A stretch of 64,000 nucleotides of DNA from JBIOHP01 sp044449065 (GTDB lineage Bacteria > Bacteroidota > Ignavibacteria > UBA10030 > SZUA-254): assembly GCA_044449065.1 (NCBI GenBank), contig JBIOHP010000007.1:1-64000 (forward strand). The letters run 5' to 3'. The notes under the pieces were generated by a model. It did no database searches, was not told the origin of the DNA, and worked only from the letters and a program-made list of their open reading frames with translations. Position 1 is the stretch's first letter, and each line of letters opens with the position of its first letter. The position numbers and the translations under genes are program-made. Below, one piece after another: positions 34,842 to 43,803 of the stretch.

Positions 34842-37800
34842 CTAAAACATCTCGTTCAGTTCTACGACCCACCGGAATCGCAGTTTATCCTCGCCGGGCG
34901 CGGGCATGCTTACATAGATCGGGAAATCAAACCTGATCATGTTTAATCCCACGGAGTTGAGCAGATTCGTATCCGAAAATGGTCCAAAATATCGAGTAAG
35001 GTTGGTCAGGCGAAAACCAAAACCGCAATCGACTTCAAATTTCTGATCCCAGAGATTATACGGATCGGATGTTATCCGTCCCGCGTCGAAGAAGAGCGCG
35101 CTCCTGACGTCGCCCAGCACCGGTATTGAGCTTATCAGAGGGATAGAACGATTCCAGAAGGGAATGAGGGAATAAAATTTCGCTTCGGAATTAACCGCTT
35201 CAATCTTTGTTCCCATGCCACCGCCAAGAGCGGTAAAATTATAATACCCGCGCATAAATCCGCCGCCCGGATACAACGCATGATCGCGGATACCGGTCGG
35301 CAGCGGTCCCTTGCTCCGCAGAAACGGGGCGCTCATCTGGTCGAGCGGATTCCCCTCTGCGATATAATACTTCGCCTGGTTGGGAATATCGCCGTACCCC
35401 AAACCGTCGTATAACCGCAGGGAAAGATCGAAGCCGGCAATTTGCTGAAGGGTGCCGCGGAGATCCACCGTGCGTTTTGCATAAATCCAATCGCTCTCCT
35501 TGAAAAGTCCTACCGAAGTTTCAAAATTCATTCCTGCAGAAACATTCCATTGATCGCCTCGATTATAATAACTATATCCAAATATCATCCGCTGCAGGTT
35601 GCCCTGTTCCCACGTTGAGGGGAGCAACAAATAATCCGTATTATCCGCCCGCGAATATGAATACCGCGCGGTAAACATATGCTGCGGCGGGACATAAAAT
35701 TCGTCGCGGATGCCTTTTGAGATATCCACATCGACGCCTTTCCGTCCCTCAAGCCGCCAGAGCCGCGCGTTGATGTTGCTTAACGGGGTAATCATGAACG
35801 TGTTCTGCCCGACGCCGAGATCGTAATTCATCGTCTGATCGGCGGTGTTGTACCAGCCGCCTAAATTCAGCCGGTACATATCGCGGAGATAATTGCCGTT
35901 CACTTTTGCTCCAATCTGCATTCCACCCGCGTCGGTATACCAGAACGACGGTCGCCATAGCACCAGGTACGAATCGATGGGCGTTCCGTGAAACATGGTG
36001 TTGTCAAACTCAATCTTCGTCGGGGGAATTATTCCCGTCACGTTATTGAGCCGGTTGATATCGAGGATTCTTCCGTCGGGATTGATCTCGGCTTTGTCGG
36101 GGTACGAAGAGAGATCGACAACGGTATCGCGTTCCTCCTCCCCGTTAAACCACTGATCGACAGGCATCAGGACAGTTCTGGAACTTCCATCCACCATCGA
36201 GATGCGGATATCGAGCGGCATGATCGCCTGTCCATAACGATGGATGGTGAAGCGCGTGCGGTACCGGGTTTGATTATTCTCCACTAATTTCTCCGAGCGT
36301 AAACCGCAGACGCCGTAATCGCAGGTATATGTCCGGTTGAACCACTCGTCAAAAAACCACCGTAAATCTTTTTGACCGCTCGCTTCCATCGCGTTGTTGT
36401 AGAAATCCTCAGGATACACATGTTTAAAATGGTACTTCCGGTAATATTCCTTCATAACGTGCGAGAACACCGAATCGCCGAGAACATACTGGAGCATCAG
36501 TATGATAGAAGCGGTCTTGGGATAGATAGAACTACCGGATAACGCCTGCTGTTTAAACCGGTAACAATGCGTGGCTACGGGTTCTTCGTATCCTGTTTTT
36601 GCCAGGTCAAGGGCGCCGCGCTGGTTTCCCTGCCGGCTGTCGTCGTTATCGTAATGAAAAAATTTCTGCTGCCAATCTGTCCAGGTGTAGGAATTATCAT
36701 GCCGTCCGTAATAATCTTCTTCTGCGGTGGTGGTGATAAAGGTGTTAAACCCTTCATCCATGAACGCGAAATAGGTTTCGTTGCTCTGAATCATCATAGG
36801 GTACCAGTTATGGCCGGTCTCGTGCACCGTTACGCCGTAAAGACCATGATTGTTTTTATCGCCGTAATGACCGCAGAAGGTGAGCCCGGGATATTCCATG
36901 CCGCCGCCTTCCACGCCTTCGATGATAAACATATTCGGATAGGTATATTGCCCGTAATGCGTGCTGAAGAAACTGATCGCGTGCCTGCCGAAATGCGCGA
37001 CTTCCCTCCAGTATTCCTTTTTATCTGCAAAATAGAGTGAATGAATGGTAATGGATTTTGCTCCCATCCCCGCTTCCGGGGGTTCGGGAGGAGTCCAGTG
37101 CGCGACGTCCCAGATATAATGTTCGTTGGCTGACCAGGCAAAATCGGTAACATGTTCGGCGCGAAATTTCCATGTCTGCAAAACTGTGTCCGCTCCCTTC
37201 CAATCGGTCTCGCTGTAATCGGCAATCTGCACCGTTGAATCATTGCCCATCGATTCTTTCAGTTTGGCTCGCACGGAATCGGGATATACCTCTTCGGGGT
37301 TAACAATCTGCCCTGTATATCCGAGGAGAAAGCTTTTGGGGAGCGTGATGCTGACGTCGAATGTGCCGTATTCGTTATGGAATTCTCCCTGCGTGAGATA
37401 CTGATTTTTATCCCATCCGAATTTATCATACACTGCGATCTGCGGATACCATTGCGCGATATCAAAATCGCGCCCCTCATGTCCGGTACGGATACCCCCT
37501 TCGAGCACTTTGCCTTCCCATTCGAAATAAAATTTTACGCTGTCGCCCGGGGGCAACGCGGAGGGAAATTGAACTTCCATGACCGTATTATCGATGGTAT
37601 AGACGGGGATCGTTTCCGTGGCTCCTTTGATAAAAGTAATTTTCTTTACGGTTGTTCCGCCGGTGGTGTTCCAGCGGTATTGTTTTTCCCGCAGGGCAAA
37701 TTCCTCACCGTGGCTTCTCTCGGTGAATGCATTCCAGTACAGGCGGAAGTAGGCAACCTTCAGCGTATCGGGTGAATTATTGGTGTAGACGAGGGTCTCT

Positions 37801-37928
37801 TTACCGGTGACGACGGCTTTATCGGGATCTAACTTGGCATCGATGATATAATGGACATCCTGCTGCCAGTACGATTCCGCCATGAGCGCTGCCGGGAAGA
37901 GAAGAACAAAGAAAAGAATTATCCGCAT
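34842..37928 (-). CDS. M1-family metallopeptidase with C-terminal outer-membrane barrel-like region
   Basis: A 1028-residue protein started at 37928 (GGAG 8 nt upstream, followed by a good signal peptide MRIILFFVLLFPAALMA). The N-terminal ~570 residues form an M1 aminopeptidase-type gluzincin: GGGMEYPG (GxMEN-like exopeptidase motif), HETGH at 369-373 and the third ligand E392, giving the family's 18-residue spacing. The C-terminal ~400 residues look like an Omp85/surface-antigen barrel (GGGFMRGYYNF, SALFFDAGRI, FGFRLTNL, IRFDFPIYVS, ending LNEMF). The peptidase is thus probably tethered to the outer membrane by its own barrel. Stand-alone gene. Confidence 0.85.
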   Translation of the reverse strand: MRIILFFVLLFPAALMAESYWQQDVHYIIDAKLDPDKAVVTGKETLVYTNNSPDTLKVAYFRLYWNAFTERSHGEEFALREKQYRWNTTGGTTVKKITFIKGATETIPVYTIDNTVMEVQFPSALPPGDSVKFYFEWEGKVLEGGIRTGHEGRDFDIAQWYPQIAVYDKFGWDKNQYLTQGEFHNEYGTFDVSITLPKSFLLGYTGQIVNPEEVYPDSVRAKLKESMGNDSTVQIADYSETDWKGADTVLQTWKFRAEHVTDFAWSANEHYIWDVAHWTPPEPPEAGMGAKSITIHSLYFADKKEYWREVAHFGRHAISFFSTHYGQYTYPNMFIIEGVEGGGMEYPGLTFCGHYGDKNNHGLYGVTVHETGHNWYPMMIQSNETYFAFMDEGFNTFITTTAEEDYYGRHDNSYTWTDWQQKFFHYDNDDSRQGNQRGALDLAKTGYEEPVATHCYRFKQQALSGSSIYPKTASIILMLQYVLGDSVFSHVMKEYYRKYHFKHVYPEDFYNNAMEASGQKDLRWFFDEWFNRTYTCDYGVCGLRSEKLVENNQTRYRTRFTIHRYGQAIMPLDIRISMVDGSSRTVLMPVDQWFNGEEERDTVVDLSSYPDKAEINPDGRILDINRLNNVTGIIPPTKIEFDNTMFHGTPIDSYLVLWRPSFWYTDAGGMQIGAKVNGNYLRDMYRLNLGGWYNTADQTMNYDLGVGQNTFMITPLSNINARLWRLEGRKGVDVDISKGIRDEFYVPPQHMFTARYSYSRADNTDYLLLPSTWEQGNLQRMIFGYSYYNRGDQWNVSAGMNFETSVGLFKESDWIYAKRTVDLRGTLQQIAGFDLSLRLYDGLGYGDIPNQAKYYIAEGNPLDQMSAPFLRSKGPLPTGIRDHALYPGGGFMRGYYNFTALGGGMGTKIEAVNSEAKFYSLIPFWNRSIPLISSIPVLGDVRSALFFDAGRITSDPYNLWDQKFEVDCGFGFRLTNLTRYFGPFSDTNLLNSVGLNMIRFDFPIYVSMPAPGEDKLRFRWVVELNEMF

Positions 37929-38053
37929 AGTAACTCCATGAGATGATGATATGGTGAACGATGTGTTAATGTCAATATTGTGATTTGATTTCAAATTCGA
38001 GTTTCTGAACAATTAAGATTCTCTCGTTCCCAAGTTCCTGGGACTCTTGGGGA

Positions 38054-38128
38054 GGTCATTGCGAGTCCGCCTCCCGACATCTTTTTAACGGGAGGCGGAC
38101 GTCGCAATCTCCTTATATCAATGCAATT
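38054..38128. repeat. GGAGATTGC-type dispersed palindrome, copy 1
   Basis: A perfect 12-bp stem GTCCGCCTCCCG/CGGGAGGCGGAC, extended by TGCGA/TCGCA, ends in CAATCTCCTTATATCAATG. On the opposite strand this reads CATTGATATAAGGAGATTG, matching the elements at 40580 and 42878. Confidence 0.65.
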
Positions 38129-38234
38129 TGCAAAACTTTGAATCTAGTTTAAACAATGAATCCGAGTTTTCACACAGTCTGAAACCGTGTGATCGAGTAA
38201 AAATTCAGGATGCTTAATATAAAAAAATTTCACA

Positions 38235-38990
38235 TTAAACATTTTCGAGCAGCATGAAGTTCACTTTTTTTGCGTCGGCGGAGGGGGAATTTATACTGCG
38301 GTATTTCGCTTTCAAGGAAAATTCACATTCCCTGTACAAAGGACAGATTCCGCAAAGAGGGGCGGCCGAGCGGCATATTTTTCTCCCGAACCTGATTAAA
38401 TTGATGTGGAGAGAATACGCTTTACCTTCGGGGACAACTGTCTTCATTGCCATATATGTTTTATCGGGCGTTTTGCATCCCCGCACCAATCCTAACCGGT
38501 TACAAATTCTATGGACATGCGTATCGACGGGAAAGACATCCCGCCCCAGTGAAAAAAGGAGAACGCAGGACACAGTTTTTAATCCCACTCCGGTGAACGA
38601 ACAAAGAATATCGATAATCTCGTCATTTCCAAGTTTTTTCAGCCACGAAAGATTAAGCGAACCGAATCGTTCTTTCAGACCATTGAGGAGATTTTTAATT
38701 CCCGTAGCTTTCAGATTTGCCATACCACCGGTGCGGATAGCTGCGGCGATGGAACGTGTCTGGGCGGTGTGAATTTTATCCCACGCCGGGTATTTTTTAC
38801 GCAAAGCCACATATGCCCTGTGGCTATTAATATCATTCGTATTTTGTGAGAGAATTGTTGCAATAAGCATATCGAGGGGAGCGGATCTTTTCCGTGGAGG
38901 GAGAGGAATTCCAAATAATTTTTCGAGTTTTTGCACCGTTCGTTTTGTTTTCCTCGCCGCCTCCTCCCGTGAAAACTTCTTAACGCTCAT
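38235..38990 (-). CDS. nth: endonuclease III
   Basis: A 251-residue DNA glycosylase/AP lyase of base-excision repair. Visible features: helix-hairpin-helix GVGLKTVSCVLL with catalytic K138; catalytic D156 in VDTHVHR; and the [4Fe-4S] ligands C206-X6-C213-X2-C216-X5-C222, exactly the endonuclease III spacing. The length is about 40 residues above the E. coli protein, through an N-terminal extension and a C-terminal tail after the cluster. Its ATG overlaps the lysC stop by 4 nt (ATGA), implying translational coupling. Acts on oxidised pyrimidines. Confidence 0.95.
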   Translation of the reverse strand: MSVKKFSREEAARKTKRTVQKLEKLFGIPLPPRKRSAPLDMLIATILSQNTNDINSHRAYVALRKKYPAWDKIHTAQTRSIAAAIRTGGMANLKATGIKNLLNGLKERFGSLNLSWLKKLGNDEIIDILCSFTGVGLKTVSCVLLFSLGRDVFPVDTHVHRICNRLGLVRGCKTPDKTYMAMKTVVPEGKAYSLHINLIRFGRKICRSAAPLCGICPLYRECEFSLKAKYRSINSPSADAKKVNFMLLENV

Positions 38991-40390
38991 GCTTTGACTG
39001 ATGAATGCTCAAGCTCTTCAAACATATCGGGGGGCAGACCGTTTTCGAAAAATTCGCGATGGAGGTTTGCAACAACAGTTCGCGCAGCATCGCCGGGAAC
39101 AATAAAGCTGAGATTACATCCTGACGCGCCGAAGGAAATCATTGAAACGGGAGCAGCGCCGCTGGCGGTAAAAACTTTCTTGAGAATAGCCACATCCTGC
39201 CGGATATTCGCGCCGATCAGGGAAACGATAGCCAGATTATTATGAACTTCCACCGTTGCAAGCTCACCGATATCATGCACGATAGCCGGAATATCATAGC
39301 GATCTTCCAGCGCAACGGCGACATTGTATTCCGATGTAACCGTAAGCTTTGCTATCGCCCTGTACCGCGTAAGCACGCTGTAGATATGTTCCCAAAAAAT
39401 ATACTGGCTGAATCTCTTCGCCGGAGAAATTTGGATCACCGTAATCCCCCCCATTGAGGTTACAGATTTCAATTGGATTTTATCTGATGATTTTATTGAA
39501 GAGACGCGCGATCCCGACAAATTTGGTCTACGGGAATTGTAAATATGAATGGGGATGTTTTTTTCAAGCGCCGGCAGCATGGTATTCGGGTGAAGGATTT
39601 TTGCGCCGAAGAAGGATAAATCGTACGCCTCGTAAAATGACATTTCCTTAACTTTCTTGGGATGTTTGATAACCGATGGATCGCCGGTCAGGATTCCATC
39701 CACATCCGTCCAGATTTGCACATCCTGGACATCCAACGCGCTGCCGATAATTGCCGCAGAATAATCAGAGCTTTCCCTGCCCATTGTTGTCCGCCTCTCT
39801 TCTTCCGTACTTCCGATAAATCCCTGCGTAACGAACACCGTACCTGCTTTCTTCCCTGTTAAAATTTTATTCAACCGCGACACCACCTGCTCCATCAAAG
39901 GCATGGCGGAGGTAAAATTATGGTCGGTGATCATAAACTCTTTCGTATCGAGCCATTCGGCTTGCATACCGGCTTCACAGAGGGTGGCAGCGATGAGTTT
40001 TGAGGATAACAGTTCGCCATACGAGCAAAATGCATCGAGCGTGCGCGGGGTTAATTCACGCAGGATGGAAACGCCATGGGTAAGTTCAACAAGATCTTGA
40101 TGAGCTTTAGTAATGTACGCGCGTAAATCAGCCAGCCGACGGGGTTGCTTTATGTTTTCATCAACAATGGCATAATGACGGTCGATCAATCCTTTTAAAA
40201 GGTCTTTTGCTTCATCGCGCCTCCCTTTTGCTGAAAGCCTGCCCGCCTGTTCGAGAATGTTCGTCGCTTTTGCGATGGCGGATATGACGACAATCGGATG
40301 GAGATGCAGACGTGCTTTGACGATTTGGGCGACATTCCGCATTGCAGCAGCATCCTGCGTCGACGTGCCGCCGAACTTCATTACTATCAT
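38987..40390 (-). CDS. lysC: aspartate kinase
   Basis: A 467-residue monofunctional aspartate kinase, the first step from aspartate to lysine, threonine, methionine and diaminopimelate. The N-terminal amino-acid-kinase domain begins MIVMKFGGTS, with GRESSDYSAA (substrate region) near residue 205 and TDVDGILTGDP near 230. Two ACT regulatory domains occupy about 310-460, so feedback inhibition is likely. It has no homoserine dehydrogenase fusion. It is the first gene of a two-gene operon with nth. No lysine riboswitch is visible in the 321 bp upstream. Confidence 0.95.
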   Translation of the reverse strand: MIVMKFGGTSTQDAAAMRNVAQIVKARLHLHPIVVISAIAKATNILEQAGRLSAKGRRDEAKDLLKGLIDRHYAIVDENIKQPRRLADLRAYITKAHQDLVELTHGVSILRELTPRTLDAFCSYGELLSSKLIAATLCEAGMQAEWLDTKEFMITDHNFTSAMPLMEQVVSRLNKILTGKKAGTVFVTQGFIGSTEEERRTTMGRESSDYSAAIIGSALDVQDVQIWTDVDGILTGDPSVIKHPKKVKEMSFYEAYDLSFFGAKILHPNTMLPALEKNIPIHIYNSRRPNLSGSRVSSIKSSDKIQLKSVTSMGGITVIQISPAKRFSQYIFWEHIYSVLTRYRAIAKLTVTSEYNVAVALEDRYDIPAIVHDIGELATVEVHNNLAIVSLIGANIRQDVAILKKVFTASGAAPVSMISFGASGCNLSFIVPGDAARTVVANLHREFFENGLPPDMFEELEHSSVKA

Positions 40391-40579
40391 AGAATCGGAA
40401 CCTTATGGAAAATAATTTTGGATTAATATAGCAAAGTGTGAACCGAGGTGCAAAAGGTGAATGTAACTTATTCTCGCCAGCGTCAGATTGTGCGAAAACT
40501 CAACTCGTGTAGTAGCCGATCACCTGATCGGCGCGTCAGGGCAGGTCACCTTATGGACGCATCAAATATAATTTTTTCG

Positions 40580-40661
40580 CAATTTGCATTCATATAAGGA
40601 GATTGCCCGCCCGAACGACGCAGTCGGGCAGGCGAGTTCCGCTGCTGCGGAACTCGCAATT
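40580..40661. repeat. GGAGATTGC-type dispersed palindrome, copy 2
   Basis: Begins GCAATTTGCATTCATATAAG and GGAGATTGC, then GCCCGCCCGA/GTCGGGCAGGC and GAGTTCCGC-tgct-GCGGAACTC hairpins. It lies in the 321-bp gap upstream of lysC, which otherwise contains no gene. Confidence 0.65.
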
Positions 40662-40711
40662 ACTCTTCCTCGAAGCTGGAACCTGCCACAAGTCTCCCGG
40701 CAACGCATCAA

Positions 40712-40846
40712 TTACTTTTTTTTCACAATTTGCTCCGGATTTTTTTTCCGCCGCCGTTGAAAGAGAACGATAAGATAAATCAGGATCGCTATGAAACCCG
40801 CGCCGACTATAATTACATTCCAACCGAGAAAATCAGTTATACCCAT
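40712..40846 (-). CDS. 44-residue single-span membrane protein
   Basis: Reads MGITDFLGWNVIIVGAGFIA then ILIYLIVLFQRRRKKNPEQI and ends VKKK. One transmembrane helix (residues ~9-29) is followed by a strongly basic cytosolic tail, so the topology is N-out/C-in. The ATG lies 2 nt after the stop of the PAS/GAF gene and is preceded by a GAGAGATAGG ribosome-binding region, so translation is probably coupled. Too short for most gene callers. The stop is at 40712. Could be a small partner or membrane anchor for the sensor; no family recognised. Confidence 0.65.
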   Translation of the reverse strand: MGITDFLGWNVIIVGAGFIAILIYLIVLFQRRRKKNPEQIVKKK

Positions 40847-40848
40847 GC

Positions 40849-42297
40849 CTATCTCTCTTTCGTTAATGTTGAGTCAGGAAAATCGAGCGAGGATATGTGT
40901 TGATGAAGACCATTTAACCGCTTAATGTTGGGGTTTTTAAGTCCCAGCCGTGTTTCCCCGCCGGCTTCCCGCACGAGCCGGGCGTTCTCTATCGCAAGCG
41001 TGGTCGCCTCCGCGAACGATTTAATGATCTGGGCGTCGTCATCCATAAATTCGGGTTGGCGATTACGGGCGACGGCAAGGACGCCGAAAATTCTGTTCGC
41101 CATCCGCAACGGCACAACAATGATGTGTTCCATCGCCGGTTTTTTGCCCCTTGGATAAATCGAACGCGGATCCATGTGGGCGTTATTGACAATCATCATC
41201 CTCCCGCTCACCGCAGCGCTTCCCACCAACCCCTTGCCCAGCGGGAGTGAAAATTTACCGAGCGCGTGGGTAAATGAATTTTTCCTGGAAAGGACTTTCG
41301 GGGAAAGTGTTTTCATTTTCCGATCGATAAGGAATACTCCCGCTAAATCGCTCTGAAGAAGTTTTTGCACGCCGGCGATGATTTCTTTAAATATTTTCGA
41401 TATCTCCGCCTGCTGCAATCTCAATTGTTGAATATTGAAGATGGTGTTCAATGTTACCGATTTTCGCCGGAGTTCCGCCTGGAGAAGCTCGATCCGGGCT
41501 TCAGCGCGGTTTATTTTTTCTATGTATTCGATATTTGACACATCGCGGACTGAAACAATGAAGCACTTCCGTCCCTGGTTTGTTTTGTCGGGGAATGACG
41601 AGATCGAGAGGGTAACCCTGCGGTTCGAATTATTTTTTCTTTTGAACGTAAGTGGAAAATTTGAGACGAGATTTCCTTTGCTTGCCATTTTCAGAGCATC
41701 CGCGTGCTGCAAGGCGTCGGATTCCCTCAGCCATGGATACGGAGGCGTCAATCCAAGCAGCTCGTCCCTGCGGTAGCCGATCAATTCCAACATACTGTTA
41801 TTACAAGATTTAATTGTTCCATTTTGTTCGATAACGTATAACCCATCACGCATGGAATCGAGGAGACGACCGCTAGAGTTGCGGGCGCGCCAAACCTGTT
41901 CGGCTGCAATTCGCTGGGGAGTTAAATCATGCCCAAAGCATACGACATACTGTTGAGCAGATTCAGGAGGAGAATAATGCATGATATGGATTTCCGCCCA
42001 GAATGACGCTGCACCCTTGCACTGGATTTCCGCTTCGCCATGCCATACTCCTTTTTCCCGGAGATTTTTTGTTAACTGAACCGCGTAGGCAGCCCGATGC
42101 GCGCGGGTAAAAATGGACGTCAACGGTTTATTAGGGAATTCATCGTTTGAATATCCTGTGAACCTGGAAAGCGCGGGATTTATGAACAAGACCCGGCGAT
42201 GATGATCGCACAGGATGATAAAATTATCCGTCGTGTTCAGTACGTCATAAAACACCCCCATCGCGTGTTTCAAATGCGAGATCAGCTCGTTCTTCAT
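40849..42297 (-). CDS. PAS-PAS-GAF sensory protein without output domain
   Basis: A 482-residue cytosolic sensor. PAS1 (about 18-125: LNTTDNFIILCDHHRRVLFINPALSRFTGYSNDEF), PAS2 (about 145-265: MRDGLYVIEQNGTIKSCNNSMLELIGYRRDELLG), a short coiled coil (INRAEARIELLQAELRRKS), and a GAF domain (about 300-445: LQSDLAGVFLIDRKMKTLSPKVLSR...VPLRMANRIFGVLAVAR). There is no histidine kinase, GGDEF or HTH domain after the GAF, so signalling must go through a partner. Neighbours on the same strand are an AhpD-like redox protein (77 bp upstream) and the 44-residue membrane protein (2 nt downstream). Confidence 0.88.
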   Translation of the reverse strand: MKNELISHLKHAMGVFYDVLNTTDNFIILCDHHRRVLFINPALSRFTGYSNDEFPNKPLTSIFTRAHRAAYAVQLTKNLREKGVWHGEAEIQCKGAASFWAEIHIMHYSPPESAQQYVVCFGHDLTPQRIAAEQVWRARNSSGRLLDSMRDGLYVIEQNGTIKSCNNSMLELIGYRRDELLGLTPPYPWLRESDALQHADALKMASKGNLVSNFPLTFKRKNNSNRRVTLSISSFPDKTNQGRKCFIVSVRDVSNIEYIEKINRAEARIELLQAELRRKSVTLNTIFNIQQLRLQQAEISKIFKEIIAGVQKLLQSDLAGVFLIDRKMKTLSPKVLSRKNSFTHALGKFSLPLGKGLVGSAAVSGRMMIVNNAHMDPRSIYPRGKKPAMEHIIVVPLRMANRIFGVLAVARNRQPEFMDDDAQIIKSFAEATTLAIENARLVREAGGETRLGLKNPNIKRLNGLHQHISSLDFPDSTLTKER

Positions 42298-42374
42298 GTC
42301 CCGAAATCATCCATAAGAAACATCAGGATTGCATGGCAATAATTGGGGAATTTTCTTGACGGAGATGAAACTGA

Positions 42375-42731
42375 TTATTTTTTTGAACCGGTTTCATTCA
42401 GTTCATCGAGGAAGGCAACCCCGCGGCGCAGGTGGGGGATAACAATCGAGCCGCCGACGGTCAGCGCTACGCTGAATACCTCAAACATTTCATCATCGGA
42501 AACGCCTTCTTCCCTGCACCGCTCGATATGATAGGCGACGCAATCATCGCAGCGAAGAACCATGGATGCAGCCAGCCCGAGCATTTCTTTTGTTTTCGCA
42601 TCTAATTTGCCCGGTTCGTAGGTGAGGGTATCGACCCCAAAAAATCGTTTGATTGCCCGGTTGTCGGTTTCAAGAATCCGCTTATTCATTTTTGTGCGAA
42701 ATGCATGAAACTCTTCTACGCGTTTTCCCAT
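42375..42731 (-). CDS. carboxymuconolactone decarboxylase family (AhpD-like) protein
   Basis: A 118-residue all-helical protein of the CMD/AhpD family. The redox-active pair is C61-D-D-C64 with H68 in RCDDCVAYHIERC, the AhpD-type peroxidase motif. The start at 42731 is supported by AGGGAA about 6 nt upstream; a longer frame to 42872 runs through repeat DNA. It may reduce peroxide or an alkyl hydroperoxide using a thiol partner. It may be co-transcribed with the PAS/GAF gene, which would link redox state and sensing. Confidence 0.88.
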   Translation of the reverse strand: MGKRVEEFHAFRTKMNKRILETDNRAIKRFFGVDTLTYEPGKLDAKTKEMLGLAASMVLRCDDCVAYHIERCREEGVSDDEMFEVFSVALTVGGSIVIPHLRRGVAFLDELNETGSKK

Positions 42732-42877
42732 TGTACTTTCCCTATCAATATTTTTGTTCGCTGAATATTTTGCTGCCATCGACTGGTGGCGTCCCTGGCC
42801 ACTCGATATATACTCGTTACGATGCTCTAAGACTATGTGAAAACGTCGATCCGTCCTATAAACTAGATTCAAACTTT

Positions 42878-43062
42878 TGCAATTTACATCGACATAAGGA
42901 GATTGTCCATAGGGGATCCCATCGGGATGACGCGATGAAACTGCTACTAATGAACTTCAGAATTAAGTATATGACGAATCCCCTTCGACTTCGTCCCGAC
43001 CGTCTCTCTGAGCGAAACGAAGTGAAGTCGAAGAGGAGGTCGGGACTTCGCTCAGGGTGACG
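42878..43062. repeat. composite dispersed palindromes
   Basis: The left part (42878-42950) starts GCAATTTACATCGACATAAG then GGAGATTG, matching the elements at 38054 and 40580. The right part (42976-43062) is a nested palindrome built on CTTCGACTTCG/CGAAGTGAAGTCGAAG and CCCGACC/GGTCGGG, ending in GCTCAGGGTGACGAT. The rest of the 590-bp gap up to the tRNA carries no credible ORF. Confidence 0.6.
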
Positions 43063-43230
43063 ATAACCGACGACGATCAGTAACACTGAAATTCATCGAC
43101 GGGGTATCCACAGCGTTTTCCATGTTACAAAATCTCGCGATGACGACGATTCACACACTTTAGGTGCGTGAGAACCAATTATAATATATTATTATATAAC
43201 AGAAAGGCAAAATAACGCCTGTATAAAAAG

Positions 43231-43275
43231 AAAAAGAGGAACTGCCTTATCTAATTATAAAGCGGTTCCTCTTTT
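43231..43275 (-). terminator. intrinsic terminator downstream of tRNA-Ala
   Basis: A 15-bp stem (43231-43245 with 43261-43275, one mismatch) contains AAGAGGAAC/GTTCCTCTT and a 15-nt loop. On the minus strand it ends in TTTTTCTTTTT, and on the plus strand in a short TTTT. It lies 48 bp past the tRNA 3' end. Confidence 0.8.
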
Positions 43276-43323
43276 GAGTTCAGCGAAAATATTCAGTTTA
43301 CGGCAACTAAATACATATTCCAG

Positions 43324-43396
43324 TGGAGCTGAAGGGGATCGGACCCTCGACCTCCTGAATGCCATTCAGGCGCTCTCCCAGCTGAGCTACAGCCCC
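43324..43396 (-). tRNA. tRNA-Ala (anticodon GGC)
   Basis: The minus strand folds as a standard 73-nt tRNA without encoded CCA. Acceptor GGGGCTG/CAGCTCC pairs with one G-T; the D arm reads AGCTCAGCTGGGAGAGC; the anticodon arm is CCTGA-ATGGCAT-TCAGG with anticodon GGC; the T arm contains GGTCCGATCC; the discriminator base is A. GGC decodes GCC/GCU alanine codons. A terminator follows. Confidence 0.95.
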
Positions 43397-43572
43397 ATGT
43401 TCATGGATTTATAAATATACGAAGTTTAAGGGAGGGAAACAATTCGCCCACCTTTAATATTGCAACTCCTTTTTTAGTATTTACAAATCATTGCGAATAT
43501 AACAGATTTATTATATATTCTACGAACCATTTTGTAGTTTCTTGACAAGATAACCCAATAATGGAGATAAAT

Positions 43573-43749
43573 ATGGATAAAAATAAAAAGTCTGATCCTC
43601 TTCCCGAGAGCATACCATGTGATAGTTGCAACGCAACCGCAGATTTCTTGCCTATCCCTCCACCATTCGTGAATTCTAAGAGAAAACTCCAGCTCTCTTT
43701 TAAATGTCCTAATGGGCATCTTACGATTAGAGAACTTGATATGAAATGA
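43573..43749 (+). CDS. 58-residue zinc-ribbon-like protein
   Basis: A short protein with C16-X2-C19 in IPCDSCNA and C45-P-N-G-H49, a spacing that could bind one zinc ion. The start at 43573 is chosen because GGAG sits 7-8 nt upstream; an ATG four codons earlier overlaps that site. It is the first gene of an AT-rich islet beside tRNA-Ala and lies 54 bp before the AbiGi-like gene. Family not recognised. It could be a small regulator or the partner of the AbiGi-like protein. Confidence 0.55.
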   Translation: MDKNKKSDPLPESIPCDSCNATADFLPIPPPFVNSKRKLQLSFKCPNGHLTIRELDMK

Positions 43750-43803
43750 GGTTGACGTAAAGACCACATGTAAAAGGACAATTTTAAATTATCGGATTAT
43801 ATT

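Noticed and set aside
37929..38012. N-terminal extension of the M1 peptidase
   Set aside because: It would place 28 polar residues before a clear signal peptide; GGAG precedes the ATG at 37928.
40590..40823. A 77-codon minus-strand gene upstream of lysC
   Set aside because: It reads through a palindromic element and is a frame shadow of the more convincing 44-residue membrane protein.
42732..42872. N-terminal extension of the AhpD-like protein
   Set aside because: A good ribosome-binding site precedes the internal ATG at 42731 and the extension is unlike the family.
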